NCBI RefSeq assembly: GCF_012396365.1
Contig: NZ_JAAXPG010000014.1
Span: forward strand, 62,001-126,000
DNA: 64,000 nt
Source: Nocardiopsis alborubida
Lineage (GTDB): Bacteria > Actinomycetota > Actinomycetes > Streptosporangiales > Streptosporangiaceae
Reading direction: 5' to 3'
Below are positions 24,369-31,736 of this stretch, piece after piece. Under the pieces are notes generated by a model. The model was given only the letters and a program-made list of their open reading frames with translations. It was not told the DNA's origin and did no database searches. Position 1 is the first letter of the stretch; each line of letters begins with the position of its first letter. The translations under genes and the position numbers were made by a program.

Positions 24369-25130
24369 ATGGTCGCCGACTACTACACGGCCTCGGCCGA
24401 GTTCTACGAGATGGTCGCGGCACGCCATGTGCGCACCAGTGCCGGACCGCTGCGCGCGGCGCTGGCCGGGGTCGCCCCCGGCTCCGGCCCCGTCGTCGAG
24501 ATCGGAGCCGGCACGGGCCGCATCACCGAAGTGATAGCGGAGGCCCTGCCGAGTGCTCCGATCATCGCCGCGGAACCGTCCACGCCCATGCGGGCGATGC
24601 TCACCAGCCGGGTCGTCGGCAACGACGACCTGCGCCGACGCGTGACCATCAGCGCCGAACCCGCCCAACACCTGCGGCTGCCCGACCGGGTCGGCGCGGT
24701 GGTCGTCTTCGGGGTGATCGGCCACCTGACCAAGGACGAGCGGCTGGCGCTGTGGCACGAGCTGAGGGCCCATGTCCCGCCCGGTGCGCCGATCGTCGTG
24801 GAACTCATGGGCACCGGTTCCGCCAGAGCCGTTCCCCCCTTCCGTATGCTGCGGGAACGCATCGGCGAGCAGACCTACGAATGGTGGACGCGGGCCGAAC
24901 CCGTCGAGGGCGCCGAGACCGAGGTCCTCCGGTGGGAGACCACCTGGAAGGTCCTCCGCGGCGACACGGTGGTGCGCAGCACCAGCGACAGCTACGTGTG
25001 GGAGAACCTCAGCATCGCCGGGCTCGCGGAGGAAGCCGGTGCGACCGGGCGCCTGGTCAGCGAGCCCGGTCTGCCCGGAGCCCCCGAGATCGGCGTTCTC
25101 ACCTTCCCGGGGCCCGACCGGGGCCGCTGA
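24369..25130 (+). CDS. SAM methyltransferase, paralogue of the reductase-fused domain
   Basis: This 253-residue class I methyltransferase has motif EIGAGTG at 44-50. It shares with residues 395-650 of the protein at 20167-22119 the segments PGAPIVVEL, TYEWW/RYEWW and WKVLRGD/WRVFRGD. Duplication or fission/fusion within the cluster is therefore evident. It is the last gene of the rightward arm, behind a GGGAGATCACC Shine-Dalgarno. C- or N-methylation of a ring is the likely role; acceptor unknown. Having both copies suggests two methylated positions, or that one copy is redundant. Confidence 0.82.
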   Translation: MVADYYTASAEFYEMVAARHVRTSAGPLRAALAGVAPGSGPVVEIGAGTGRITEVIAEALPSAPIIAAEPSTPMRAMLTSRVVGNDDLRRRVTISAEPAQHLRLPDRVGAVVVFGVIGHLTKDERLALWHELRAHVPPGAPIVVELMGTGSARAVPPFRMLRERIGEQTYEWWTRAEPVEGAETEVLRWETTWKVLRGDTVVRSTSDSYVWENLSIAGLAEEAGATGRLVSEPGLPGAPEIGVLTFPGPDRGR

Positions 25131-25180
25131 CCGGTCCCGTCGGCGGCGCGCCCCGTCCCGCGGGGCGGGGCGGGGCGAAC

Positions 25181-25202
25181 CGTACCCACCGCGGTGGGTA
25201 CG
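25181..25202. terminator. Perfect 22-bp palindrome at the cluster's right boundary
   Basis: A fully self-complementary 22-mer centred on CCGCGG (arms CGTACCCACCG) lies between the convergent ends of the methyltransferase and the GH43 gene. It most likely folds as a two-way terminator hairpin. A dimeric protein site cannot be excluded. Confidence 0.6.
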
Positions 25203-25289
25203 TGTCCCGCTGGCGGCGCGGCCGCGCCCCGCCCCGGTTACCGCTCCGGGTTCGGGGCGGGTCGGCTCCGGGCCGTCCCCCGGCCGGTG

Positions 25290-26306
25290 TCAGTGCACGT
25301 AGGGCCATCCGGCGGAGTCCCAGCCGAGCCAGTTGAGGCCCAGCAGCGCCGTGCCGTCGTCGGCGTAGTAGTGGTAGGCGAGGATGTCGTGGTCGGTGTC
25401 GGCGAAGACGTCCTGGTGGCCGGGGCCGTGGACGCCGCCGTGGCCGGACAGGACCTCGGTGCCGCCGCCCGCGGTCATGGCCCTTCCGGCGCGGTCGACG
25501 TAGGGGCCGGTGATGTTGGCGGAGCGGCCGACCATGATGCGGTAGGTGCTGTCCGCCCCCCGGCAGCACAGGTCGAAGGAGACGAACAGGTAGTACCAGC
25601 CGCCGCGCTGGAAGAGGGTCGGGGCCTCGACGGCGTCGCCGCCGCGGCCCGCGATCGAGTGCAGGACGCGGTCACCGCGCCTGCCGGTCGCCGGGTCGAT
25701 GCGGACCATCTTGATCCCCGACCAGAACGAGCCGAACGCCAGCCACCAGCGGCCCTGGCTGTCCACCTCCAGGTGGGGGTCGATGGCGTTGAAGTCGTCG
25801 GAGGGGAACGACTCGATGACCAGGCCCTCGTCGCGCCAGGTGCCGGAGTTCCCGCTGGTGCTGGTGGCCAGGAAGATCGCGGACCGGTTGGAGCCGAAGG
25901 TCGAGGCGGAGTAGTAGAGGCGGTACCGCCCGTCGGCGTGGGACAGGTGCGGGGCCCACAGGTTGCGGGCGCCGCCCGTGTAGGGGCTGGTCCACGGGGC
26001 GCCGCCGGGGAAGGCCGGGCCCGCGTCGCGGAAGGCGGTCCGGTCGGCGGAGGTCTTCAGGGCCACGCCGTCGCCGGTGTGGGCGATCAGGTAACCGCCG
26101 TCGGGTCGCCGGACGAAGGAAGGGTCGTGCACCCGGACGTCGCCGGTCACGTGGCCGGGGCCGGGGTAGTCGGCGGCAGCGGCGGGGCGGGGGGAGATCA
26201 CGTCGGCCGCGGTCGTGGTCGCGGCCAGCGCACCCGCCGCCAGGGCGGCGCCCAGCATTCCGCGGCGTGAGAGGGGGGTGGAGGGGGTGTGCGGTTGTCG
26301 TGTCAC
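25290..26306 (-). CDS. Secreted GH43 endo-arabinanase-like glycosidase
   Basis: This 338-residue protein from GTG at 26304-26306 (GGGAGG upstream) has a twin-arginine-type signal (LSRRGMLGAALAAGALAAT) ending near residue 45. The remainder has the five-bladed GH43 triad: base D61 in HDPSFVRR, pKa modulator D176 in NAIDPHLEVD and acid E228 in VEAPTLF. HxxDPS at the first blade and the TSPYTGGARNLWAPHLS region fit alpha-1,5-arabinan hydrolases. It would act outside the cell on plant arabinan. A 24-bp palindromic LacI-type operator lies 146 bases upstream, so induction by an arabino-oligosaccharide is plausible. Which GH43 subfamily it belongs to would need comparison. Confidence 0.88.
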   Translation of the reverse strand: MTRQPHTPSTPLSRRGMLGAALAAGALAATTTAADVISPRPAAAADYPGPGHVTGDVRVHDPSFVRRPDGGYLIAHTGDGVALKTSADRTAFRDAGPAFPGGAPWTSPYTGGARNLWAPHLSHADGRYRLYYSASTFGSNRSAIFLATSTSGNSGTWRDEGLVIESFPSDDFNAIDPHLEVDSQGRWWLAFGSFWSGIKMVRIDPATGRRGDRVLHSIAGRGGDAVEAPTLFQRGGWYYLFVSFDLCCRGADSTYRIMVGRSANITGPYVDRAGRAMTAGGGTEVLSGHGGVHGPGHQDVFADTDHDILAYHYYADDGTALLGLNWLGWDSAGWPYVH

Positions 26307-27229
26307 GGGGAGCCTCCCGGGGCTCGGTTCTGGGGGGTGGGGGGTGGCGTCGCCGTGGCGGCGCCGTGTTCCGGTTCGCGGAGTTCCCCGGCCGGGAGGT
26401 CGGGGCCAGGGGCGATGGGTGTTCGACCACCACGCGAGAGCGTGTCGCCGACGCTTTGTTAGCGCTAACAAAGCGCGTCGCGCGAGTGGCGTGTGACGGA
26501 CTCCGGAAGCGGGGGTCGTGCGGGCGCCGGTCGCGGGACAGGTCGCGCGTCGCGGTCCGTTCTCGGTCCGCCCGGGTGCGGGGGTGGTACGCCGGGCGTC
26601 CGTGCCGGCACGGGGGGTCGTGTGCCGTGGGGTGGGGGCGGGTGTCGTTCACGGTGGCGAGTACGCCTCATCACCGTGCGTGCATCGTAAGGGCGGGGTC
26701 GCGCAGCGTCAACCCTCCTTCGGGTGCCGCCCGCCCACGGTTTTCCCGCTGCCTCCGGGCTGTCCCCGACGGCGGGATTTCATGAGGAAAAGCCCCGAAA
26801 GCACACGATAGGCCCGTCTCGGCGGGGTAGTTGCACAGGCGCCCCACCCCCCGGCGCCGAGGAGGAGGCCTCCCGCAGCGCCGCCCTCTCCGGTGCCCAC
26901 GGCCTGGTCAGTGCCCCGGACGCCATCCCGAACAGGGCGGCGCCAGCCCCTTGACACGCCGGTACTTGTGCAAGATGGTTGCTTACCTTGATGGTTAATG
27001 TTTGGTTCCGTGGAAAAATGTGGAGAATGGTCCCCATGCGCACGGCGCACATGCGTGAACGGAGTAAGAACATGGGCGCACCCCGTCCTGAGGTGGAGAT
27101 ACGGGTACCGGTTCGCGACGCCGCGTTCCCCGACGCCCGCGATCCGGTGACGGCTCACGCGCGTCACCTCCGATGGTGCGGCCAGGCCTGCCGCGGAGGG
27201 GCCGCCGCGTCGAGAGAGGACCAGCCGAC
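26307..27229. other. Long intergenic region between GH43 and symporter
   Basis: Apart from the 24-bp palindrome at 26452-26475, no supported gene was found in these 923 bases. The last 280 bases are locally AT-rich and contain a TTGACA (26951-26956) that could be a -35 element for the symporter. A long untranslated leader is possible. I did not recognise a riboswitch. Confidence 0.5.
26452..26475. promoter_or_regulatory. 24-bp perfect palindrome, LacI-family-type operator of the GH43 gene
   Basis: The core is TGTTAGCGCTAACA with flanks that keep perfect symmetry over 24 bases. The central CG and the half-site shape are those of LacI/GalR-family operators. It lies in the promoter region of the arabinanase gene. 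No LacI gene is adjacent; the only one in the window (52673-53689) has a different operator. Confidence 0.75.
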
Positions 27230-28912
27230 GTGACCGTGCTAGCACAGGACTCCCTGCGGCTGGACGCCAACGCCATCGACTACACCCTGCTCGCGGTGTA
27301 CTTCGCGTTCGTGCTGGGCATCGGCTTCATCGCCCGGCGTTCGGTCTCCAACAGCCTCGACTTCTTCCTGTCGGGGCGCTCCCTGCCCGCCTGGGTGACG
27401 GGTCTGGCCTTCATCGCGGCCAACCTCGGCGCCATCGAGATCATCGGCATGTCGGCCAACGGGGCCAACTACGGCATGCCGACCATGCACTACTTCTGGA
27501 TCGGCGCCGTCCCGGCGATGCTGTTCCTGGGCCTGGTCATGATGCCGTTCTACTACGGCTCCAAGGTCCGCAGCGTCCCCGAGTTCATGCTCCGCCGCTT
27601 CGGCACCGCCGCCCACCTGCTCAACGGGATCAGCTTCGCGGTCGCCCAGATCCTGATCGCGGGCGTCAACCTCTTCCTGCTGGCGACCATCGTGGACGCG
27701 CTGCTGGGCTGGCCGCTGTGGCTGTCGCTCCTGGTCGCCGCCGCGATCGTCCTCAGCTACACCGCGCTGGGCGGGCTCTCCGCGGCGATCTACAACGAGG
27801 TGCTCCAGTTCTTCGTCATCGTCGCGGCGCTGCTGCCGCTGACCCTGGCGGGGCTGAACCGGGTCGGCGGCTGGTCGGGCCTGGTGGAGGAGGTCACCGC
27901 CTCACCGCAGGGCGCCGAACAGCTCTCCGCCTGGCCGGGCAACGCGCTGACCGGTTTCGGCGACAGCTTCCTGAGCATCCTCGGCATCGTCTTCGGCCTC
28001 GGCTTCGTCCTCGCGTTCGGCTACTGGACGACGAACTTCGTCGAGGTGCAGCGCGCCATGGCCTCCAAGAGCATGTCGGCCGCGATGCGCACCCCCATCA
28101 TCGGCGCCTTCCCCAAGCTGTTCATCCCGTTCATCGTCATCATCCCCGGCATGATCGCGGGCGTGAGCGTCTCGGAGATGGTCCAGCTCAAGGCCGGTGA
28201 GAACCCCGGTGTCGACTACAACGACGCGATCCTGCTGCTGATGCGCGACGTGCTCCCCAACGGGCTGCTGGGCGTGGCCCTGGCCGGTCTGCTCGCGTCG
28301 TTCATGGCCGGTATGGCCGCCAACCTGAGCTCGTTCAACACCGTGTTCACGTACGACATCTGGCAGGCCTACGTCGTCAAGAACCGGCCCGACTCCTACT
28401 ACCTGGGCATGGGACGGTGGGTCACGGTCGGCGCCACCGTCGGCGCCGTGGGCACGGCGTTCATCGCCTCGGGCTACTCCAACCTGATGGACTACCTGCA
28501 GCAGCTGTTCTCGTTCTTCAACGCGCCGCTGTTCGCCACGTTCATCCTCGGTATGTACTGGAAGCGGATGACGCCCCACGCCGGCTGGAGCGGTCTGGCG
28601 GCGGGAACCCTCGCGGCCGTGGGCGTGTTCCTGCTCGCCGAGACCGGCGTGCTGGCCCTGTCCTCGCAGGGTGCGAGCTTCGTCGGCGCGGGCGCGGCCT
28701 TCGTGGTCGACATCCTCGTCAGCGTCGTCGTCACCATGTTCACCCGGCCCAAGCCCGACTCCGAGCTGGTGGGCCTGGTGCACTCGCTGACCCCGCGCGA
28801 GTCGCGCAGGGCCTCCACCACCGGTGAGGACTCCGGCTGGTACCGCCGACCGTGGCTGCTGGCCGGGATCGCCCTGGCGATCGTCGTCGTCTTGAACATC
28901 ATCTTCGCCTGA
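27230..28912 (+). CDS. Sodium:solute symporter (SSS family)
   Basis: This 560-residue integral membrane protein from GTG at 27230 has about 14 hydrophobic segments and the SSS pattern: an N-terminal helix YTLLAVYFAFVLGIGFIARR, SLDFFLSGRSLPAWVTGLAFIAANLGAIEIIGM, and GLLASFMAGMAANLSSFNTVFTYDIWQ near the eighth helix. It resembles SglT/galactose-type sodium symporters, so a sugar or related polyol is the likeliest cargo. That would suit the arabinanase next door. It is followed after 53 bases by a two-helix small protein that probably belongs to the same transporter. Confidence 0.9.
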   Translation: MTVLAQDSLRLDANAIDYTLLAVYFAFVLGIGFIARRSVSNSLDFFLSGRSLPAWVTGLAFIAANLGAIEIIGMSANGANYGMPTMHYFWIGAVPAMLFLGLVMMPFYYGSKVRSVPEFMLRRFGTAAHLLNGISFAVAQILIAGVNLFLLATIVDALLGWPLWLSLLVAAAIVLSYTALGGLSAAIYNEVLQFFVIVAALLPLTLAGLNRVGGWSGLVEEVTASPQGAEQLSAWPGNALTGFGDSFLSILGIVFGLGFVLAFGYWTTNFVEVQRAMASKSMSAAMRTPIIGAFPKLFIPFIVIIPGMIAGVSVSEMVQLKAGENPGVDYNDAILLLMRDVLPNGLLGVALAGLLASFMAGMAANLSSFNTVFTYDIWQAYVVKNRPDSYYLGMGRWVTVGATVGAVGTAFIASGYSNLMDYLQQLFSFFNAPLFATFILGMYWKRMTPHAGWSGLAAGTLAAVGVFLLAETGVLALSSQGASFVGAGAAFVVDILVSVVVTMFTRPKPDSELVGLVHSLTPRESRRASTTGEDSGWYRRPWLLAGIALAIVVVLNIIFA

Positions 28913-28965
28913 GCGACCCCGAGAGGTGCACCCGTGCTGAGACAAGCTGGCAAGGAGGTCATCCG

Positions 28966-29238
28966 ATGAGTGCTGACAGCCCCGGAAAGAGGAGGGGCCG
29001 CACCGCCTCCCGGGTCTTCGACATCCGGACCGTCATCGCGCTGCTGTTCGCCATCTACGGCGTCGTGCTCACGGTCATGGGGTTCTTCACCACGCCGGAG
29101 CAGATCGAACAGGGCAGCACGAACCTGAACCTGTGGTCGGGCCTGGGCATGCTCGCCTTCGCCGTGTTCATGGGCGGCTGGGCGCTGGTCAAGCCGCTGA
29201 AGGCCCCCGAGGAGCCGGGCTCCGACACCGAGGCCTGA
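28966..29238 (+). CDS. Small two-helix membrane protein, probable symporter partner
   Basis: This 90-residue protein behind a very strong AAGGAGG has two hydrophobic segments (VIALLFAIYGVVLTVMGFF and LWSGLGMLAFAVFMGGWALV) with charged ends, and a short acidic tail. It sits in the operon directly after the SSS symporter. Small membrane proteins next to SSS genes are frequent in actinobacteria (recalled), but no activity is established. A stabilising or regulatory subunit is inference. No known catalytic motif is visible. Confidence 0.8.
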   Translation: MSADSPGKRRGRTASRVFDIRTVIALLFAIYGVVLTVMGFFTTPEQIEQGSTNLNLWSGLGMLAFAVFMGGWALVKPLKAPEEPGSDTEA

Positions 29239-29249
29239 CCCCGGGCCCC

Positions 29250-29279
29250 GGCCCCGGGCCGCGCCGGCGGCCCGGGGCC
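29250..29279. terminator. Hairpin terminator between convergent genes
   Basis: A perfect 13-bp GC stem (29250-29262 with 29267-29279) and a 4-base loop follow the small membrane protein and abut the stop of the opposite-strand hydrolase. Confidence 0.7.
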
Positions 29280-30173
29280 TCAGGCGCCCGGGAGCCCCCG
29301 CAGCAGGTCCCGCACCAGGTCGGGGCGTTCGTGCAGCGCGAGGTGCCCCGCGCCCCGGACGGTGTGGACAGCGGCGTCCAGGAAGAGCAGGGCCGGGCTG
29401 TACAGCAGATCGGGGGAGAAGAAGGGGTCGTGCGACCCGGTGGCGACGCTGACCGGGGTCCGCCCCCAGTGGTGGAGGGCTTCCGCGCGCAGCGGCCGGG
29501 GCGGCAGCGCGTTGACCGCGCGGCAGGACCGGCCGACCAGGGTCGTCCACTCCAGCAGGGTGGTGTCACGGGCTTCGGCCGCGCCGGGGCCGCACATGGC
29601 GCGCAGCAGCGCGGAGCTGGACCGGGTGCCGGGGTGGAACCTCCAGCGCACCAGGGCGGCTGCCAGGGCGGTGCCGCCGGTCGCCGGTGTCAGGCCGCCG
29701 GGGTTGACCAGGCAGAGCCCGGCCACCAGGGGGCCGGGGGTCGCCGAGAGCGCGATGGCCGCGCCGATGCCGTGGCCCAGGACCAGGACGGGCCGGTCGG
29801 TGACCTGCGGCAGCACCTCGTCCAACCAGCCGCCGTAGTACGCCGGGCGCTCGACCAGGGGGCGGTCGCCGTCGCTGAGGCCGGGCTGCCCGGGCGGGTC
29901 GGCGATCAGGACGGGGCGGTCCTCGGACAGGACGCCGACGGCGTCCAGGAGCGTGGCCGTGCTCAGGACCGATCCGGGCAGGACGAGGACCGGGGTGCCG
30001 GGGCCTCCGGAGGCGCTGAAGACGCGGGTGACGCCCAGGGAGCAGGGGACGGTCGCGAGCGGGGTGAGCAGGGACTGGGCGTTGAGCCTGTCCCAGCACC
30101 AGTCGTGGACGGCCTGTCTGGTGGTCCGGGAACGGTAGACGCGCTGTGCGGGGGAGGGGGCGGGGTGGTTCAC
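29280..30173 (-). CDS. Alpha/beta-hydrolase-fold protein lacking the nucleophile serine
   Basis: This is a 297-residue alpha/beta hydrolase fold protein from the GTG at 30171-30173 (an alternative start lies at 30227). The elbow expected as G-x-S-x-G reads GHGIG at 133-137, so the nucleophile position is Gly. The later Asp (GSHDPFF) and His (GAGHLAL) of a triad are kept. Family members with a missing nucleophile are usually non-hydrolytic or bind a ligand. The gene is monocistronic between a terminator and a region divergent from nothing obvious. Function unknown. A sequencing error at one base cannot be excluded, though GGC to AGC would be needed. Confidence 0.75.
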   Translation of the reverse strand: MNHPAPSPAQRVYRSRTTRQAVHDWCWDRLNAQSLLTPLATVPCSLGVTRVFSASGGPGTPVLVLPGSVLSTATLLDAVGVLSEDRPVLIADPPGQPGLSDGDRPLVERPAYYGGWLDEVLPQVTDRPVLVLGHGIGAAIALSATPGPLVAGLCLVNPGGLTPATGGTALAAALVRWRFHPGTRSSSALLRAMCGPGAAEARDTTLLEWTTLVGRSCRAVNALPPRPLRAEALHHWGRTPVSVATGSHDPFFSPDLLYSPALLFLDAAVHTVRGAGHLALHERPDLVRDLLRGLPGA

Positions 30174-30455
30174 GTTGCCTGGTTCCGTGGAGACGCCGGG
30201 ACCGGATGGACCCGACTGCCGACACACCTAACGTCTCATCGTACGCCCCCGGGGGGTGTTCGACCAGGGGAGTGCGCGGGGTCCGTGCGTTCGCGCCGAG
30301 GCGTCTCCCGGGTCCGGTTCCGGGACGGGCGAGCACGGTTGCGGCGCCTGCGCTGACCACCCGCCTCGCACGCCCCGGGGGCACTCGTGCGGCTCATGCG
30401 CCCCATGCACACCTGACGCCTTGCGCTTCCCACGCGCCCCGTGGGCCCCGGCGGG

Positions 30456-31730
30456 TCAGATCCGCTTGGCCGCCGTGAACGCCGACGCCACGAGCACCAG
30501 CGCCGCGAACCACAGCGCCCCGGGCGCGCCCACCGCGCCCGCGACCCCCGCGCCCGCGGCGGGGATCCCGACCTGCCCGAGCCGGTTGCCCCAGATCCGC
30601 AGCGCCAGGGCGGCCCCCCGCGAGCCCTCCGGTGCGGCCGTGGCCACCGCCGACATCGTCAGCGGCTGGCCCAGGCCCAGCAGGAACCCCCCGACGGCCA
30701 GCACCGACCCCAGCACGAACAGGTTGCTGACCGGCAGCGCCACCGCCGCCATCGACAGGCCCGCGGCTCCGGCGCTGACCGCGATCAGCGTCTCGCGCGA
30801 CCACCGGAGCACCAGGCGGGACAGCACCAGGCGGGACAGCAGCGAGAACCCCGCGCGCAGGCTCAGCAGGACGCCGACCATCATCGGCGAGATGCCCCGG
30901 TTCTCGGCGACCAGCGGCAGGTAGGCGGTGAGGATGTCCACGGCCGAGAGCAGCGCGAGGCTGGCGAACAGCCCCGAGGGCAGGCCCGGCCTGCGCAGCA
31001 GCTCCCGTGCGGGGGGCCTCTCCGAACCCTTCTCGCGCGCGGGCGCGGGCATGCGCACCCGGGCGAAGGCCAGGATCGGCACCAGCCCCAGCCCGCCGGT
31101 CACCGCGGCGACGAGCAGGGCGGACGAGGTCGCCGACAGCAGCGCGTCCCCCGACGCGTCGGCCAGCATCGCGCCCGACAGCAGGGGTCCCACGAGCTGG
31201 CCGAGGGAGGCCGCCGCGGTGAACCACCCGAAGTCGCGGTCCAGGTTCCCCGGTGCGGCCAGGCGCGCGATGAGCCCCTGACCCGCGACCATGCACAGCA
31301 GGTGGCCCATGCCCAGCACCGTGCTGGCCGCGGCGATCGCGAACAGTCCCGTGCCGTACGCGAGCAGCAGGGAGCCCGCGCCGAGCACCGCCGCGCCCAG
31401 GCCGACGATCCACGCCGTGCGCCGGGACCGGTCGGTCGCCCGCCCCAGCGGGACCGCCACCAGCAGGGGCAGCAGCGCGTAGGCGGCGGTGACCAGGCCG
31501 ACCGCGACGGCGTCACCGCCCAGGGCGATCGTCCGGTAGGAGACCAGGGGGCGGGCGAGGTTGAGCGCGGTGTGGGTGCACATGACGCTCAGTAACAGTG
31601 GCCAGAGCCACGAAGCCCCCCTGACGCGGCCGCTTCCCAACGTTCTCCCCCTCGTCCGTGTACTCCCCGTCCGACGCCGCGGCGCCCCGGGGGCTGGGGG
31701 TCCCCCGGGGTCATCCGATGACGTGACCAT
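30456..31730 (-). CDS. MFS transporter, drug-efflux-like
   Basis: This 424-residue protein has about 12 hydrophobic helices after a charged 40-residue N-terminal tail. The motif A loop reads GRATDRSRRTAWI, consistent with a 12-helix major facilitator. LSRLVLSRLVL is a small in-frame duplication in the central part (residues near 295-305). Substrate is unknown; an exporter is more likely than an importer from overall shape. Its start lies 6 bases after the end of the upstream TctA gene on the same strand, so it may be read through from the TctCBA operon. Confidence 0.82.
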   Translation of the reverse strand: MVTSSDDPGGPPAPGAPRRRTGSTRTRGRTLGSGRVRGASWLWPLLLSVMCTHTALNLARPLVSYRTIALGGDAVAVGLVTAAYALLPLLVAVPLGRATDRSRRTAWIVGLGAAVLGAGSLLLAYGTGLFAIAAASTVLGMGHLLCMVAGQGLIARLAAPGNLDRDFGWFTAAASLGQLVGPLLSGAMLADASGDALLSATSSALLVAAVTGGLGLVPILAFARVRMPAPAREKGSERPPARELLRRPGLPSGLFASLALLSAVDILTAYLPLVAENRGISPMMVGVLLSLRAGFSLLSRLVLSRLVLRWSRETLIAVSAGAAGLSMAAVALPVSNLFVLGSVLAVGGFLLGLGQPLTMSAVATAAPEGSRGAALALRIWGNRLGQVGIPAAGAGVAGAVGAPGALWFAALVLVASAFTAAKRI

Positions 31731-31736
31731 CTGGTT

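Noticed and set aside
26979-27233. 84-residue frame just upstream of the symporter
   Set aside because: No ribosome site or known pattern, and it overlaps the symporter start in another frame; treated as leader DNA.
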